From NCBI RefSeq assembly GCF_022539405.1, contig NZ_CP054394.1:1304501-1368500 (forward strand): a stretch of DNA of 64,000 nucleotides, given 5' to 3'. The notes under the pieces are model-generated. The model did no database searches. It saw nothing but the letters and a program-made list of their open reading frames with translations, and was not told where the DNA came from. Shown one piece after another: positions 36,188 to 45,900 of the stretch. The translations under genes were made by a program, and so were the position numbers. Every line of letters starts with the position of its first letter. The first letter of the stretch is position 1. The DNA is from Natranaerofaba carboxydovora. Lineage in GTDB: Bacteria; Bacillota; Natranaerobiia; Natranaerobiales; Natranaerofabaceae.

Positions 36188-37052
36188 AAACGATTTTGAT
36201 TTCATTGATATCTACGTCTACAGCTAGTTGGTCCCTGTCCCCTTGATTAATTTTTAGTTTTGTTTTTTCCAAAGTTAATTTACCCTTTTTGTAAGTGAAG
36301 ATATCTGGATAAAGAAGCGATAATGCAGCCACTAGGTCATGGGCAACTGCAACAAAAACGCCTCGCTTTCTTGCTAGCTCTAAGTACCTTTTACAAAATT
36401 CAAATAGTAAGCTATCGCCGTTTGAATAATTATTGAAATGATTAAACTGTATAATATCTGAGGTTATTTTTAGTTTTTCGGTTACATCCAAAGGAACAAC
36501 CTTTAGCCTACATTCGGTGTTAGAAAAAACTTTCTCAACTGAGGATGGATCCATACCAAAATTAAACTCATGGCCGTTTTTGTAATTACCTTTTCTTTTA
36601 TAAGCTCCTCCCATAATAGTTATAATTTCAGGCTTATTAGTTATTTTAGATTCTAAAAACTTTAACAGCATAGTACAAGGACCAAGAGACAAAATCTCAT
36701 AGCTTTCATCTGTAATAGCTTGTATATCTCCAAAATCTCTTACATCAAAGCTAAAGTTCCCAAGTTCTATTCTTTCAGTGATGTCACCCATTCCATCCTT
36801 TCCGTGGATAGAAGATAATATATTATAGTTTTGCGAATAATTTAATGTAGAGAATATAGGAATATGACTAAGATTTAGCATTGACAAAAGTTTTTTTGTA
36901 TTTCGATGTGTTTGTTTTGGGTTATGATTACCGGCGACTGGTACAATTCCTTTTATGTTAATCTGCTTTTGTTTGGCTAACCAGATTAAAGCAATAGCAT
37001 CATCCATACCGGGATCTGTAAATATTATTATGTTTTTTTGTTCATTTCTCAT
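36186..37052 (-). CDS. Inosine-uridine preferring nucleoside hydrolase family protein
   Basis: 288 residues from ATG 37052, which has AAGGTG 7 bases upstream. The Ca2+-binding N-terminal cluster is FTDPGMDDAIAL (Asp13, Asp17, Asp18), where the usual DTDPG has Phe for the first Asp. GMDPSSVEKVF and a late HDLVAALSLLYPDIF are further family signatures. It should hydrolyse the N-glycosidic bond of ribonucleosides for salvage. The missing first Asp may alter metal binding. Stop overlaps the relic terminator at 36187. Confidence 0.85.
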   Translation of the reverse strand: MRNEQKNIIIFTDPGMDDAIALIWLAKQKQINIKGIVPVAGNHNPKQTHRNTKKLLSMLNLSHIPIFSTLNYSQNYNILSSIHGKDGMGDITERIELGNFSFDVRDFGDIQAITDESYEILSLGPCTMLLKFLESKITNKPEIITIMGGAYKRKGNYKNGHEFNFGMDPSSVEKVFSNTECRLKVVPLDVTEKLKITSDIIQFNHFNNYSNGDSLLFEFCKRYLELARKRGVFVAVAHDLVAALSLLYPDIFTYKKGKLTLEKTKLKINQGDRDQLAVDVDINEIKIV

Positions 37053-37072
37053 GTAATACACCTTCCCTAGAG

Positions 37073-37219
37073 CTACCAAAGCCAATCGATCATATCGATC
37101 TTCCTAACCTGGTCTTTATAGGGAGACCAACTGTCAAAAAATCTTTCTCTAACCTCTTTAATATTATTTCTGATTCCCTCTTCTATCCGGTCGTCTAGTT
37201 TATAAATTTTTTTAATTTT
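37073..37219 (-). other. Open in-frame stretch after the 45-aa gene (no start codon)
   Basis: Directly after the stop of the small basic protein the same frame stays open for 48 codons and reads KLDDRIEEGIRNNIKEVRER then FFDSWSPYKDQVRKID, ending MIDWLW. The amphipathic, charged sequence looks protein-like, but there is no ATG, GTG or TTG start at its head. It may be a gene relic or a read-through tail. Confidence 0.3.
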
Positions 37220-37357
37220 TTACTTAAACAAATTTCTTAGCAGTTTACCAGTAGCTCTACCAGCTACCCTTCTCTTCACCCTTTGATTAACTCTGCCCTT
37301 CTTAACAGCGTTAAAATCCCCCAATAATCTTGCTAAAGTATAAAGAAAACTCCTCAT
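37220..37357 (-). CDS. Small basic conserved protein (45 aa)
   Basis: Preceded by an ideal AGGAGGTG ribosome site 5 bases from ATG. The product begins MRSFLYTLARLLGDFNAVKK and ends GKLLRNLFK, strongly basic after a short hydrophobic start. Similar uncharacterised 40-50-residue proteins are widespread in Firmicutes, to my recollection; the function is unknown. An extended -10 promoter lies about 115 bases upstream. Confidence 0.75.
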   Translation of the reverse strand: MRSFLYTLARLLGDFNAVKKGRVNQRVKRRVAGRATGKLLRNLFK

Positions 37358-37468
37358 CTTGACACCTCCTATTTTTCTTTAGATTCATTTTAACAGATTA
37401 ATTTGACTATTAGCTGTCATAATATTTACAGTTTTAATCCTTGCCACATCAAAATCTAACTTAACCTA

Positions 37469-37477
37469 ATTATAACA
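37469..37477 (-). promoter_or_regulatory. Extended -10 promoter of the 45-aa gene
   Basis: TGTTATAAT on the minus strand is a TGnTATAAT extended -10 box; a TTGCAA lies 19 bases further up as a weak -35. Transcription would start near 37462, giving a 105-base leader. Confidence 0.4.
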
Positions 37478-37533
37478 TGGCATCTGTAATAAATTGCAAG
37501 TTATTTTGCAACTTTTGTTTTATTGGTTCGCTA

Positions 37534-37553
37534 TATCACCTTTAAGGGTGATA
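37534..37553. promoter_or_regulatory. Palindrome d: TATCACC-TTTAAG-GGTGATA
   Basis: Seven-base inverted repeat 78 bases upstream of the membrane-protein start at 37631 and between it and the divergent promoter at 37469. Same family as the elements at 9.1, 16.8, 17.6 and 39.6 kb. Confidence 0.6.
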
Positions 37554-37630
37554 CAATTTTGCCTTTGTTATCTTATAATATATTACATGAAGTTAAGTTC
37601 AAACTCCCAGATAGCAAGGAGATGATATTT

Positions 37631-38260
37631 ATGAACTTTTATACATGTGATTCTGAGTTTTACAAATGCGAGGACGGAGTAATAAGGTGGATTTATGAGC
37701 TAAGTTTGTGGAAAAACCCAACTATTATTATCAGTTTATTAAAAGTATTTTTGCTTGCCTCTTTTTTCCCGGTTACTATAGTAGGTTTAATCACCTTATT
37801 TGAAAGTGGATTTGTAGAAGCTTTTAAAGCTTCATTAACTGTATTTGGTATTATTTTGCCTATCATGTTAGCATTGTTAGCTTTGTCTTATCCAATTGTA
37901 GCAATTTTGTATGGTGGCAAATATTGTGTCTTATTTGAAATGGATGAAGTAGGTGTTAAGCACAATCAATTAGATAAAAATATAAAGAAAAGTCAAGCAA
38001 TTAATATTCTAGGTATAGCAGCAGGTATAGTTAGTTCTAACCCAACTATAGTAGGCGCTGGAGTTTTATCTTATTTCAAAAAAAGTTCTTATTCCGAGTT
38101 CTCAAAAGTTAGAAAAATTGTAACAAAAAAAAGACGCAGTGTTATATACCTTAATGAATTTTTGGAAAGAAATCAAGTTTATGTTCCAAGTGAAAATTTC
38201 GACATGGTATTAGATTATATTGTCAGCAGGTGCAATGGTGCAGTTGTTAAAAAAGGTTAA
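37631..38260 (+). CDS. Membrane protein of unknown function (209 aa)
   Basis: Start ATG 37631 has AAGGAG 9 bases upstream; the frame is open further up but there it would translate the palindrome, so that is rejected. Two strong membrane segments (about 33-57 and 67-95: VFLLASFFPVTIVGLITLF, IILPIMLALLALSYPIVAIL) follow a short N-terminal domain. A cytoplasmic domain follows: KYCVLFEMDEVGVKHNQLDK, then a glycine-rich hydrophobic stretch (ILGIAAGIVSSNPTIVGAGV) and a basic tail. I recognise no family. Control by palindrome d links it to the GYF_2 genes. Confidence 0.7.
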   Translation: MNFYTCDSEFYKCEDGVIRWIYELSLWKNPTIIISLLKVFLLASFFPVTIVGLITLFESGFVEAFKASLTVFGIILPIMLALLALSYPIVAILYGGKYCVLFEMDEVGVKHNQLDKNIKKSQAINILGIAAGIVSSNPTIVGAGVLSYFKKSSYSEFSKVRKIVTKKRRSVIYLNEFLERNQVYVPSENFDMVLDYIVSRCNGAVVKKG

Positions 38261-38284
38261 CATTTAAATTTATTAATATGCACC

Positions 38285-38776
38285 CTACCTCAAACCAGGA
38301 GCCGCTATGCCGGTAGTTTCTACCCATTCCCCTTTCTCCTTATCATAGACTTCAACTATTCTAAACTCATCAAATCCAACATCCTCCACGGTGAGATCCC
38401 CGTCTCCGTATTCCTCCACAGGTATATAGTACTGCCGATGCTTCGACAGTCCAGGATACTTATAGCTCTTATAATAGGTAACCACATCGCGTCCCAGGTT
38501 CTCACAATAATAAGAATGATAGTCCCTTCCTACATACCTAACACTCGTTGTTGTAACTTCATTCCCCGTATCTGGTTCTGTCCATGTATTTTCCATCGGT
38601 TCCGTCATGTCTTGTGCGGCTTCATCTTCCCCTTCTTCTCTTTCTTGAGGCTCACCTTCTTCGAAAAGGTCATCACAAAAACAGCCGGGAATAAAGGGCG
38701 GCGTCAACGAGATCAACATGACCAACACCAACAGTAACCATTTACGCATCTTCATGCGATCTATTTTTCGATTCAT
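38285..38776 (-). CDS. Exported acidic protein, probable lipoprotein (163 aa)
   Basis: Hydrophobic leader KWLLLVLVMLISLTPPFIPG ends at Cys32 or Cys34, a possible lipobox. A Glu/Asp-rich linker follows (EEGEPQEREEGEDEAAQDM) and then a 100-residue domain rich in Tyr and beta-strand residues (YVGRDYHSYYCENLGRDVVT). Family unknown. It follows the next exported-protein gene by 39 bases, and both are more GC-rich than their surroundings. Confidence 0.65.
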   Translation of the reverse strand: MNRKIDRMKMRKWLLLVLVMLISLTPPFIPGCFCDDLFEEGEPQEREEGEDEAAQDMTEPMENTWTEPDTGNEVTTTSVRYVGRDYHSYYCENLGRDVVTYYKSYKYPGLSKHRQYYIPVEEYGDGDLTVEDVGFDEFRIVEVYDKEKGEWVETTGIAAPGLR

Positions 38777-38815
38777 AAATTATTCCTCCTTTTTGAAAGT
38801 CCATTTTTGAACTGA

Positions 38816-39562
38816 TTACCAGTGGGGTGACCACGAAGGCAACTCACCATCATACCTCAATTCGCCATCTTGAACGTCCAGGCGTGTCACAGAGACCTGA
38901 GGCATTTTGGCGATCCCATCGGTCAAGTAAACATCTATATCATGCTCGTAGCGGTTGGCCAGAGCAGTCAAAGGAGCGCGCCCTAGTTCTACTCTAGATA
39001 TCTGCAGGTCGACCTGGTTGTTGACCACCGCTCCTTGTGCACGAGCATAGAAAGGCATATCCCTGTTCAAAATCAAATCGGTCGCGAAGTTGTCAAAAGC
39101 CTCAGCGGAAATGCCCGTTCGAACTGCAAACCCACGTAATTTATCCGCATCAACCATGCCGGAAACTTCGGCGCTGCCGTCAGGATTAAAGCGCGTCTGC
39201 ACATCGTATAGGGGCCAGTTATACCAGCTGCCTGTTTGCAGTAAACTGGTAAACTCTTCCGAGGAAAATCCAGTGTTTACGGCAACCGGCTCAAAATTTA
39301 TGGTACTTAGCCTTTCCCAGGCTTCTTGTTCATTCTCACTGGTCAGTATGATGTCTGCTGGGTTTTCTAACCTCATCCCAGATAGCTTCCCCCGGACGCT
39401 CTGCAAATTCTCGTAGTATTCCGGACGCACCCCTAAGTCCCGCGGGCGGTTACTGCCTAGTATATCGGATACACCCGGGATTATGCCTATATAACCTAGT
39501 AATAAAACCGGCACAATTATTATGAAAAGCAAAAGAATCAGCAGTTTGCGCAATACAATCAC
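38816..39562 (-). CDS. Exported or membrane-anchored protein of unknown function (248 aa)
   Basis: An N-terminal anchor (KLLILLLFIIIVPVLLLGYI) is followed by a soluble acidic domain with FSSEEFTSLLQTGSWYNWPL and several beta-strand stretches up to ...GELPSWSPHW. No cysteine pattern or catalytic motif is visible. It begins an exported pair with 38285-38776. Palindrome e lies 44 bases upstream. Higher GC than neighbours, like 3955-8176. Confidence 0.65.
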   Translation of the reverse strand: MIVLRKLLILLLFIIIVPVLLLGYIGIIPGVSDILGSNRPRDLGVRPEYYENLQSVRGKLSGMRLENPADIILTSENEQEAWERLSTINFEPVAVNTGFSSEEFTSLLQTGSWYNWPLYDVQTRFNPDGSAEVSGMVDADKLRGFAVRTGISAEAFDNFATDLILNRDMPFYARAQGAVVNNQVDLQISRVELGRAPLTALANRYEHDIDVYLTDGIAKMPQVSVTRLDVQDGELRYDGELPSWSPHW

Positions 39563-39605
39563 TCCCCTGTTAGTTTGTACTTATTTTACCAGCAATGGCA
39601 CAAAA

Positions 39606-39631
39606 AAATATCACCCAAAAGGGTGATATTT
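39606..39631. promoter_or_regulatory. Palindrome e: AAATATCACCC-AAAA-GGGTGATATTT
   Basis: Perfect 11-bp inverted repeat, the longest copy in the window, 44 bases upstream of the exported-protein gene. On the minus strand it continues into T-rich sequence, so it may also end transcription of the DUF488 gene. Confidence 0.65.
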
Positions 39632-39702
39632 GATAATTCATTAAAAAAGAAGAAAAAAGTCTGCAACATTTTTGTAGCTTAGATCAATCATCTACTTAGC
39701 GA

Positions 39703-40251
39703 TCAAAACATTTTTTTATGCTTAGTTTTTATTCTTTTTTTAAACGCTTCTTGAATAAGTTCGGACCTATTGTTATCAAATAAGGAAATCTGTTTATATT
39801 CGGGACAAAATTCTTCAAGCATCTTTTCTTCTAAATCTTGATGAGAGATCAAGTCACCACTGGCTAGAATGTGGTAAATATTTATACCTCGTCTAACAAA
39901 AAAAGGACTTAAGAGAAAACTTCTGTGACACCTGGTGGGGTCTTTTTCAGCACATAACAAAGCTACATTTTTCCCCATTTCAGTCTCATTATAAATCCTT
40001 TTAAACCCTTTATCTATATTAAGCGAATCATTAGGACTTCGCTTTCCTCCCATTATATCTCCTAAAAAAATATATTCATATTCTTCATTTTCTAGATTCT
40101 TTTTTAAACTTTCTCGATTATACTGTTTAACAAATTTGCTAAAAGGATTTCTTCTTACATCTGCTACTACTTGGATATTATGTAATTTTAATAATTCTAT
40201 TAAATTTTCAGTAGGATGATTTGAGTGACCTAAGGTATAAATAAACTTAAT
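39703..40251 (-). CDS. DUF488 family protein, apparently with a non-AUG (ATT) start
   Basis: The conserved DUF488 opening IKFIYTLGHSNHPTENLIEL and VVADVRRNPFSKFVKQYN is encoded upstream of the first ATG (40053), which lies inside the domain at MGGKR. No ATG, GTG or TTG exists in frame before it; a strong AAGGAAGGAG ends 8 bases before ATT 40251. So either ATT is the start, as in infC, or a former ATG has mutated. The rest contains ALLCAEKDPTRCHRSFLLSP, the family's C-x-E...CHR motif. DUF488 proteins often lie in defence or mobile regions; function is unknown. It lies just downstream of the pPIWI_RE operon. Confidence 0.75.
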   Translation of the reverse strand: MKFIYTLGHSNHPTENLIELLKLHNIQVVADVRRNPFSKFVKQYNRESLKKNLENEEYEYIFLGDIMGGKRSPNDSLNIDKGFKRIYNETEMGKNVALLCAEKDPTRCHRSFLLSPFFVRRGINIYHILASGDLISHQDLEEKMLEEFCPEYKQISLFDNNRSELIQEAFKKRIKTKHKKMF

Positions 40252-40365
40252 AATTATTACTCCTTCCTTTTTAGTTTAAATCATGTCATTTGGAACTTTT
40301 ACTAGAAAGGTTTTACCTCAACTGGTAATAGACATGTCTTTTAACCTTCAATATATCAGTCACTT

Positions 40366-42915
40366 TTATAATAAATACTCTTCTGCCTTTTTCGCCAAAT
40401 GTAAAGGTGCAGGTAAAGTAGTAGAATCTTCATAATGTACTGACATAGCCCTTAACCTGTGTATTACAGTACTCCATTCTAGAGAACTGTCTTCTGGTGA
40501 TATAATAGCGGGTAGAATCTCTAGTATCTTATTAGCCTGAAAAGTCTTTTGAGGGCTTTTAATTTTAGAAATTTTACCAGATATCCCTTTTTGGGTCTTT
40601 CCTTTTGGGGGTATACTCCAATATATTCCTTTGTTTACCTCAAATACGCCAGAGGTAAAGCCAGTTTCTCTATTATTGTTTTCACCATACCACGTTGGTG
40701 TTTCTTTGCCAGCACGCACTCGAATTATTCTAAGATCTGGGCAATCATTCTTTGACTTTAGATGTTTTGGGTTATCAAAATAAAGCTCATTTGACCTTAT
40801 GTTTTTATCTTGTACCCATTTCCAATACCGTCTTATGTTAGATGCCTCAATTAAAACAAGAGAAGGGCCAGCATTAACTGCATCATTGTTAATAACTTTG
40901 CTTATAAATTCGATTATTTTTTTATCATCTAACTTTTTATCAGCTTTATATTTAGCTAGATCAATTAAACCTTCACGATAATTTTTCCAGCCTTCAGAAC
41001 CGGGGTAGCTTATTTTCACTTCAGTTTTTCCAGTATGCATATATACTGCTACTGGAATTTTTGCACTTTCACCTTTCTTTCCTTTTCTTCTATTTAGATT
41101 TATTAGGCAAATAGCAAATATTGAATATTCTTCAGGCAACTTACTATCATTAGATTTTAACATAACATGAGGTGGTGATATCAAAACCCCTAGTTGCCTT
41201 ATCAAGTCTAAAACTGCATTTTCGCTTCTTTCTATTAAATTATTTTTTTTATCTTCAGCTTCTCTATATTCAGGAGTAATAAACTGAGAAACCCTTTTGG
41301 TTTTAGCTAACCCTTTACGCAAAGCAGATTTTGGATCACTTTTGCCAAAGTAATCTTTATCATCTAACTCAATTAGTGTTCCTGTAGGCACTTGAGGAAA
41401 GGAGGCCTTTTTAGTTATTTTATTTATTCTCTCAGTTTCTGATTTCTTAAAGGAATTTTTGTCTAACTTATCAGCCCAATCTCCGATTTCCCTTTTATTT
41501 ATAAATACTTTAATTTCCGGAGTTTTATAAACTCCATTTATATCTGTTTGATAATCTTTAAGTCCTAAAATTGAAATAATAGATTTTTCAAGGGCATTTT
41601 TAGTAACATCAGTCTGGTGTAAAATTTCAAAATTTAATTCACCACCTATATTATCTGCTAATTCCTGTCTAAGCTCACTATGCTTAGGCTCGACTCTTTT
41701 ACTGCTATCTTTTTTATAGTTATCTTCATCCTCGAATTCTTTTGTACTCAAATTTTTAGGTGCAATCCTTAAAGGTGTAGAGCTAGTTACTATTTTTCGT
41801 CTATTTAACTCAAAATTTTCTTTGAATGATTCTAATTCAGAAAACACATTATCTATTTGCTCAAAAATTTCTTTTTTATCCTTTAAACTCAAACCTGTTC
41901 CAACTCTATGCTTTATTTCAGTTAAAGCATTGCCATAAACGATAGCAGCAGTAGGATCATTATTATACAAGTAATGACCAGGGTCTCTAATTAACTCATT
42001 TGGCTCTGGCAATTTAGTATTCAAGGTGAGGTTTGATAGAATTTTATTGATTTTATTCCCCCAACTCACTTTCCCTTCACCGTAGTTTTCTAGATATAAG
42101 CTTGTTTCAGTAAAACCTGGCGACTGTTTTTCATCATACCAATAAGCGGAAGACTTCAAATAAGTTGTTATATGTTCTTTAGAAGGTAATTTAATATACC
42201 CGTTATTTTGAAGACTAGTAGTAACCCATCTTTTAATACCTGGGTTAACTAAAATAACTGGTTTTTCATAATAAGGAATTGTTTCTACAGAAAATGTCAA
42301 AAAGAACGAATAAGAAAACTCATTCTTGCTACTTTTATAAATGATCGGTGGCCAGGAAACTAGTGTCGATGGGTCACACTGTTCAAAATTGAGAATTTTA
42401 TCATTCAGATACAATTTTTGGCCTATTAATTTGTTGCACAAATATGATGGGACACTTTTGAAATAATAAGATCTTGGATTTGCAGTACCATTTTCATGAG
42501 TATTTGTGTTAAATAGGCTTGTATATTCTTTTTCCCAGTTTAATTCAGTTGTATCAATAAGTTCATGAATAATTTTAACCCTGTCTGGCTTAGTATTATT
42601 AAATTCTGCATTAATCCATGCTTTAATGACTTCACGAAATCGCTCTAAGTTTATCTCACGACTTGAGATAATCCAATAATTATCTTTTTTAAAAGCATTT
42701 TTATTCACATCAATTATCTCAGGGAATAATGCTCTGATAACAGAGTTTAAGGATTTTATTGGTATATTATAATCTTTTCCAGTTTCTAGCTGATATATGG
42801 ATTTTAGCTTTTCTTTCCATTTTTCAGGTAGGAATAAAACATAAAAATCTATATAAACATCAGCATCTTTTGATGGAACAAATGATAAAGGAATTAATTT
42901 GTTACCACTACTCAT
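40366..42915 (-). CDS. pPIWI_RE protein (PIWI/RNase H-like nuclease of the three-gene module)
   Basis: 849 residues. Length, order and context match pPIWI_RE proteins: an N-terminal pPIWI_RE_X region (about 1-400), a charged middle, and a C-terminal RNase H-fold PIWI-like domain (about 560-849). Visible in the latter are FAICLINLNRRKG (about 602), IPVAVYMHTG, LVLIEASNIRRYWKWVQD (about 690), LRIIRVRAGKETPTWYG and the Argonaute-like end LPAPLHLAKKAEEYLL. I cannot assign catalytic carboxylates with certainty. The family was predicted by comparative genomics to act with guide RNA or on RNA-DNA hybrids in defence. It overlaps the helicase gene by 8 bases. Confidence 0.8.
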   Translation of the reverse strand: MSSGNKLIPLSFVPSKDADVYIDFYVLFLPEKWKEKLKSIYQLETGKDYNIPIKSLNSVIRALFPEIIDVNKNAFKKDNYWIISSREINLERFREVIKAWINAEFNNTKPDRVKIIHELIDTTELNWEKEYTSLFNTNTHENGTANPRSYYFKSVPSYLCNKLIGQKLYLNDKILNFEQCDPSTLVSWPPIIYKSSKNEFSYSFFLTFSVETIPYYEKPVILVNPGIKRWVTTSLQNNGYIKLPSKEHITTYLKSSAYWYDEKQSPGFTETSLYLENYGEGKVSWGNKINKILSNLTLNTKLPEPNELIRDPGHYLYNNDPTAAIVYGNALTEIKHRVGTGLSLKDKKEIFEQIDNVFSELESFKENFELNRRKIVTSSTPLRIAPKNLSTKEFEDEDNYKKDSSKRVEPKHSELRQELADNIGGELNFEILHQTDVTKNALEKSIISILGLKDYQTDINGVYKTPEIKVFINKREIGDWADKLDKNSFKKSETERINKITKKASFPQVPTGTLIELDDKDYFGKSDPKSALRKGLAKTKRVSQFITPEYREAEDKKNNLIERSENAVLDLIRQLGVLISPPHVMLKSNDSKLPEEYSIFAICLINLNRRKGKKGESAKIPVAVYMHTGKTEVKISYPGSEGWKNYREGLIDLAKYKADKKLDDKKIIEFISKVINNDAVNAGPSLVLIEASNIRRYWKWVQDKNIRSNELYFDNPKHLKSKNDCPDLRIIRVRAGKETPTWYGENNNRETGFTSGVFEVNKGIYWSIPPKGKTQKGISGKISKIKSPQKTFQANKILEILPAIISPEDSSLEWSTVIHRLRAMSVHYEDSTTLPAPLHLAKKAEEYLL

Positions 42916-45900
42916 CTTTTATCCCCCTCATATTTTCAAGTGCCTCAGCCAAAGGATCATACAAGGCATTAGCAATCTTTATTTCATATTGACTGATATT
43001 ATCTTCTTTAGCATATTTACCTAGATATGGTCGTAATACCTCTTTGATTCCTACAAGTAAACTGGTTTCAGAGGTGTCTTTCCCCTCTTCTTTTGCCGTG
43101 TTTGGAGCAAAAGATGCATCACTGAAATAAACTTTAGCTGGCTGACCTCCTCTAATTAACCTGCCTATAACCTGCCAAATAAGGACTAATTGAGTCCAGC
43201 ATAAAGCTTCACGATCATTCTTAGACAAAGACTTAAAATCTTTATATTTACTTAAACGCGTTTGCCATATCTTAGTTGCCTCACGTCTGAATTCTTTTCC
43301 AACATTTCCAACGTTATATATTTCCCATTTGTTTTGAGTTTGTCTTCTATTTATTGCCCAGTGGTTAAGATACAAAACATCTTGCATAATGTCAGTAGGA
43401 ACAGGCATTGGACGTACTAAAAAATAAGCTGTCCCAAAGGCTGCTACATTATCCTTATTCAATATGTTATGACCTCTTTCAAGAGCCAGCAACGGAGCTA
43501 CCAAGATTTTTGCTTCATAGGTTGCAAATTTATCAACTTCTCCTCTTCTAATTACTGTCCCATCAAAATCTACCTGATCATCCTTTATCAGTTTGCAAAT
43601 TTTATCTTCAGACCAGATGCGAGTAGCATCAAGTTGTTTTTTGACTATACTAGCTTCTTCATAGCTTCCAACCAATAATAATATTCTCTTTCTATCTTCA
43701 TCCAAGTTATCTAGTTCCTCTTCTAATTTGCATTTATTATTTAATGATTGATCTGTAAGATAGTTGATTAACCTTTCAAGGTTATTTTCCCGTTCAATCC
43801 CTGATTTTCCTGAAACACTTATAGGCTCGCCATCTTGAGTACAACCAGGTTCAAAAATAAAGTTACTCTTTTTGATAGCTTCTAATTCTTCATTAGGTGA
43901 TTTTAATATACCGTTTGGTTTAATTTGCACATGATAAGCAGGTGATTTTGGCGCCCAGCTAGTTCCAGACATTAAAAGTGTATGAGGACCATATATCTCT
44001 TCTGATTTAACAAACAGGTTATGAAAATTTAGTAACAGTTCTCTCCCAACTCCCATAGCTCTAAATGCTAACAATTTCCCTACTTTTTTGTTTTTATTAT
44101 CGAATTGGGGGCCATTATCGAAATATTTAAAGCCAAAAACATTTCCTTGTGGAGCTTCTGGAACTAAAGGTATGTAATCCCATAATGTATTTTTAAAGAA
44201 CTCTAAGTTTTCAGCAACCAAATTGAACTCTTCTTCTGCTAAATCCCAGTCCCTTAAAATTGTCCAAAGCGATCTCTCTAATACAGCTAAAGTAATTATA
44301 AACTTTAATTTGGTCAGGATAGAATAGAAATTTTCTTTATTAATATTAGCACTAGTTATATCATACATAGTCAACCAATCAACAAACTTATGTTGTAAAA
44401 GGTTTGAGTTAGTACCAAGAAAGGTAAAAGCAGCAGTTTCATTAAGTAAACCTGGATTTTCAACTCTCTCTCCAAAGGGGTCTCTTCTAAAACTTTCGAG
44501 CTGAGCTTCCATATTTTCAGTATTAGCATTAAAATCATTTTGTTCTTTTTCAAGCTTTATTTCTTCTATAAACTTCTCTATTAACCACTGTGTAGTAAAA
44601 AATTCCCCCCGCACCCATTTTTTTAGAGTAACGTTATCATTAAGCATGGTATGAACATTATTAACAGCGCCTTGAATATTTTGGTGATTACGATACCAAT
44701 TATTAATATCTCTGTGAAGTAGTTGAGCTCTACCATAGGTATAAAACGATGTTTCAACTTCATTGCCTAGCTGGTTTAACCATGAAATGCGAGTTTCATC
44801 TGCTAACATTTGTTCTGATGTAAAAAAACTATCTAGCTGTAATTGTACTCTGTCAGCCTCATCAAATACAACTACGTCTGATTTTCTATATACCGCTTCC
44901 AAAAAACGCAACCGGCGACTATCAATTTGCCATGGTAATCTAGTATAAATAAGGCTAGCAGGAGTAGCAACCCAAATATTTGCTATGTTTAGAGATCGAC
45001 TACTCTTATGAGTAGGGCAATTATAAAAAGCCGGACAACTTTTCTTCTTTTGTTTTATATCTTCTTCGTTTGGGTTTTCTTCTAACAATTGATGACAAGG
45101 TTCTCTTCCAGGTTCAAGATAATAAGTAGTGTTGCTACTCAATCCATTTAAAGGACAACTTGTACTCAGCCAGTCAAAAACATCTAAACTTTCTTCTTGC
45201 CATGGGTCCAAACTATTAACTTTATTATTTTGGTGTACTTTTTTAAGCTGCTCTGTTTTATTTGAAGAGCCTAAAATAGGAGCAGCATTAATATTAAGTT
45301 TTCTCATAACCTCTACAAAATTTACTACAGAGACAATAGTATCCAAAACTATAGTGATATGTAAGTTGTTTTTTGCAGCCCAAACTGCTAGAACTTCCAT
45401 TAATGTTGACTTACCAGAACTAACCATTCCTACAAGATGAAATGCACCATCTAAAGTTAAAGTTTTATCCTCGGAATCTATATCTTGTTTGTCATTATCT
45501 AGTAGGATTTCTAAATCAGTTCTTTCTAAGCGAGAATACCAACTTTTATCCCCGGGAAATTTGTCATCCATCCATCTAGCAGTTTCATATAGCTCTTTTA
45601 ACTTTACACTTATAGCGGATCTTGTTTTTTTGTCAGGATAATTCAACCTATAATCTTGCGAATTTTTAAGCTGTTCCCATGATGAAGGTATTATAGCAGA
45701 GTTTAATTTGCGGTCATTCCAAAAGTAGACCTCTTTTCCTGTTTTGATCCATTGTCTATCTTCAACCTTGTGCCTCGGGCATGTTCTAATTGTAGTTTCA
45801 TACAAATGAGGCCTAGTTGATAAAACACCTGGATTTTTTCTCTCTAGCATTCCTTCATCATCAATATTATAAAGTCTGATCCTATCAGTTATCTCTTTGT

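Noticed and set aside
37523-37630. Upstream extension of the 209-residue membrane protein
   Set aside because: It would translate palindrome d and lacks a ribosome site; the ATG at 37631 has a good one.
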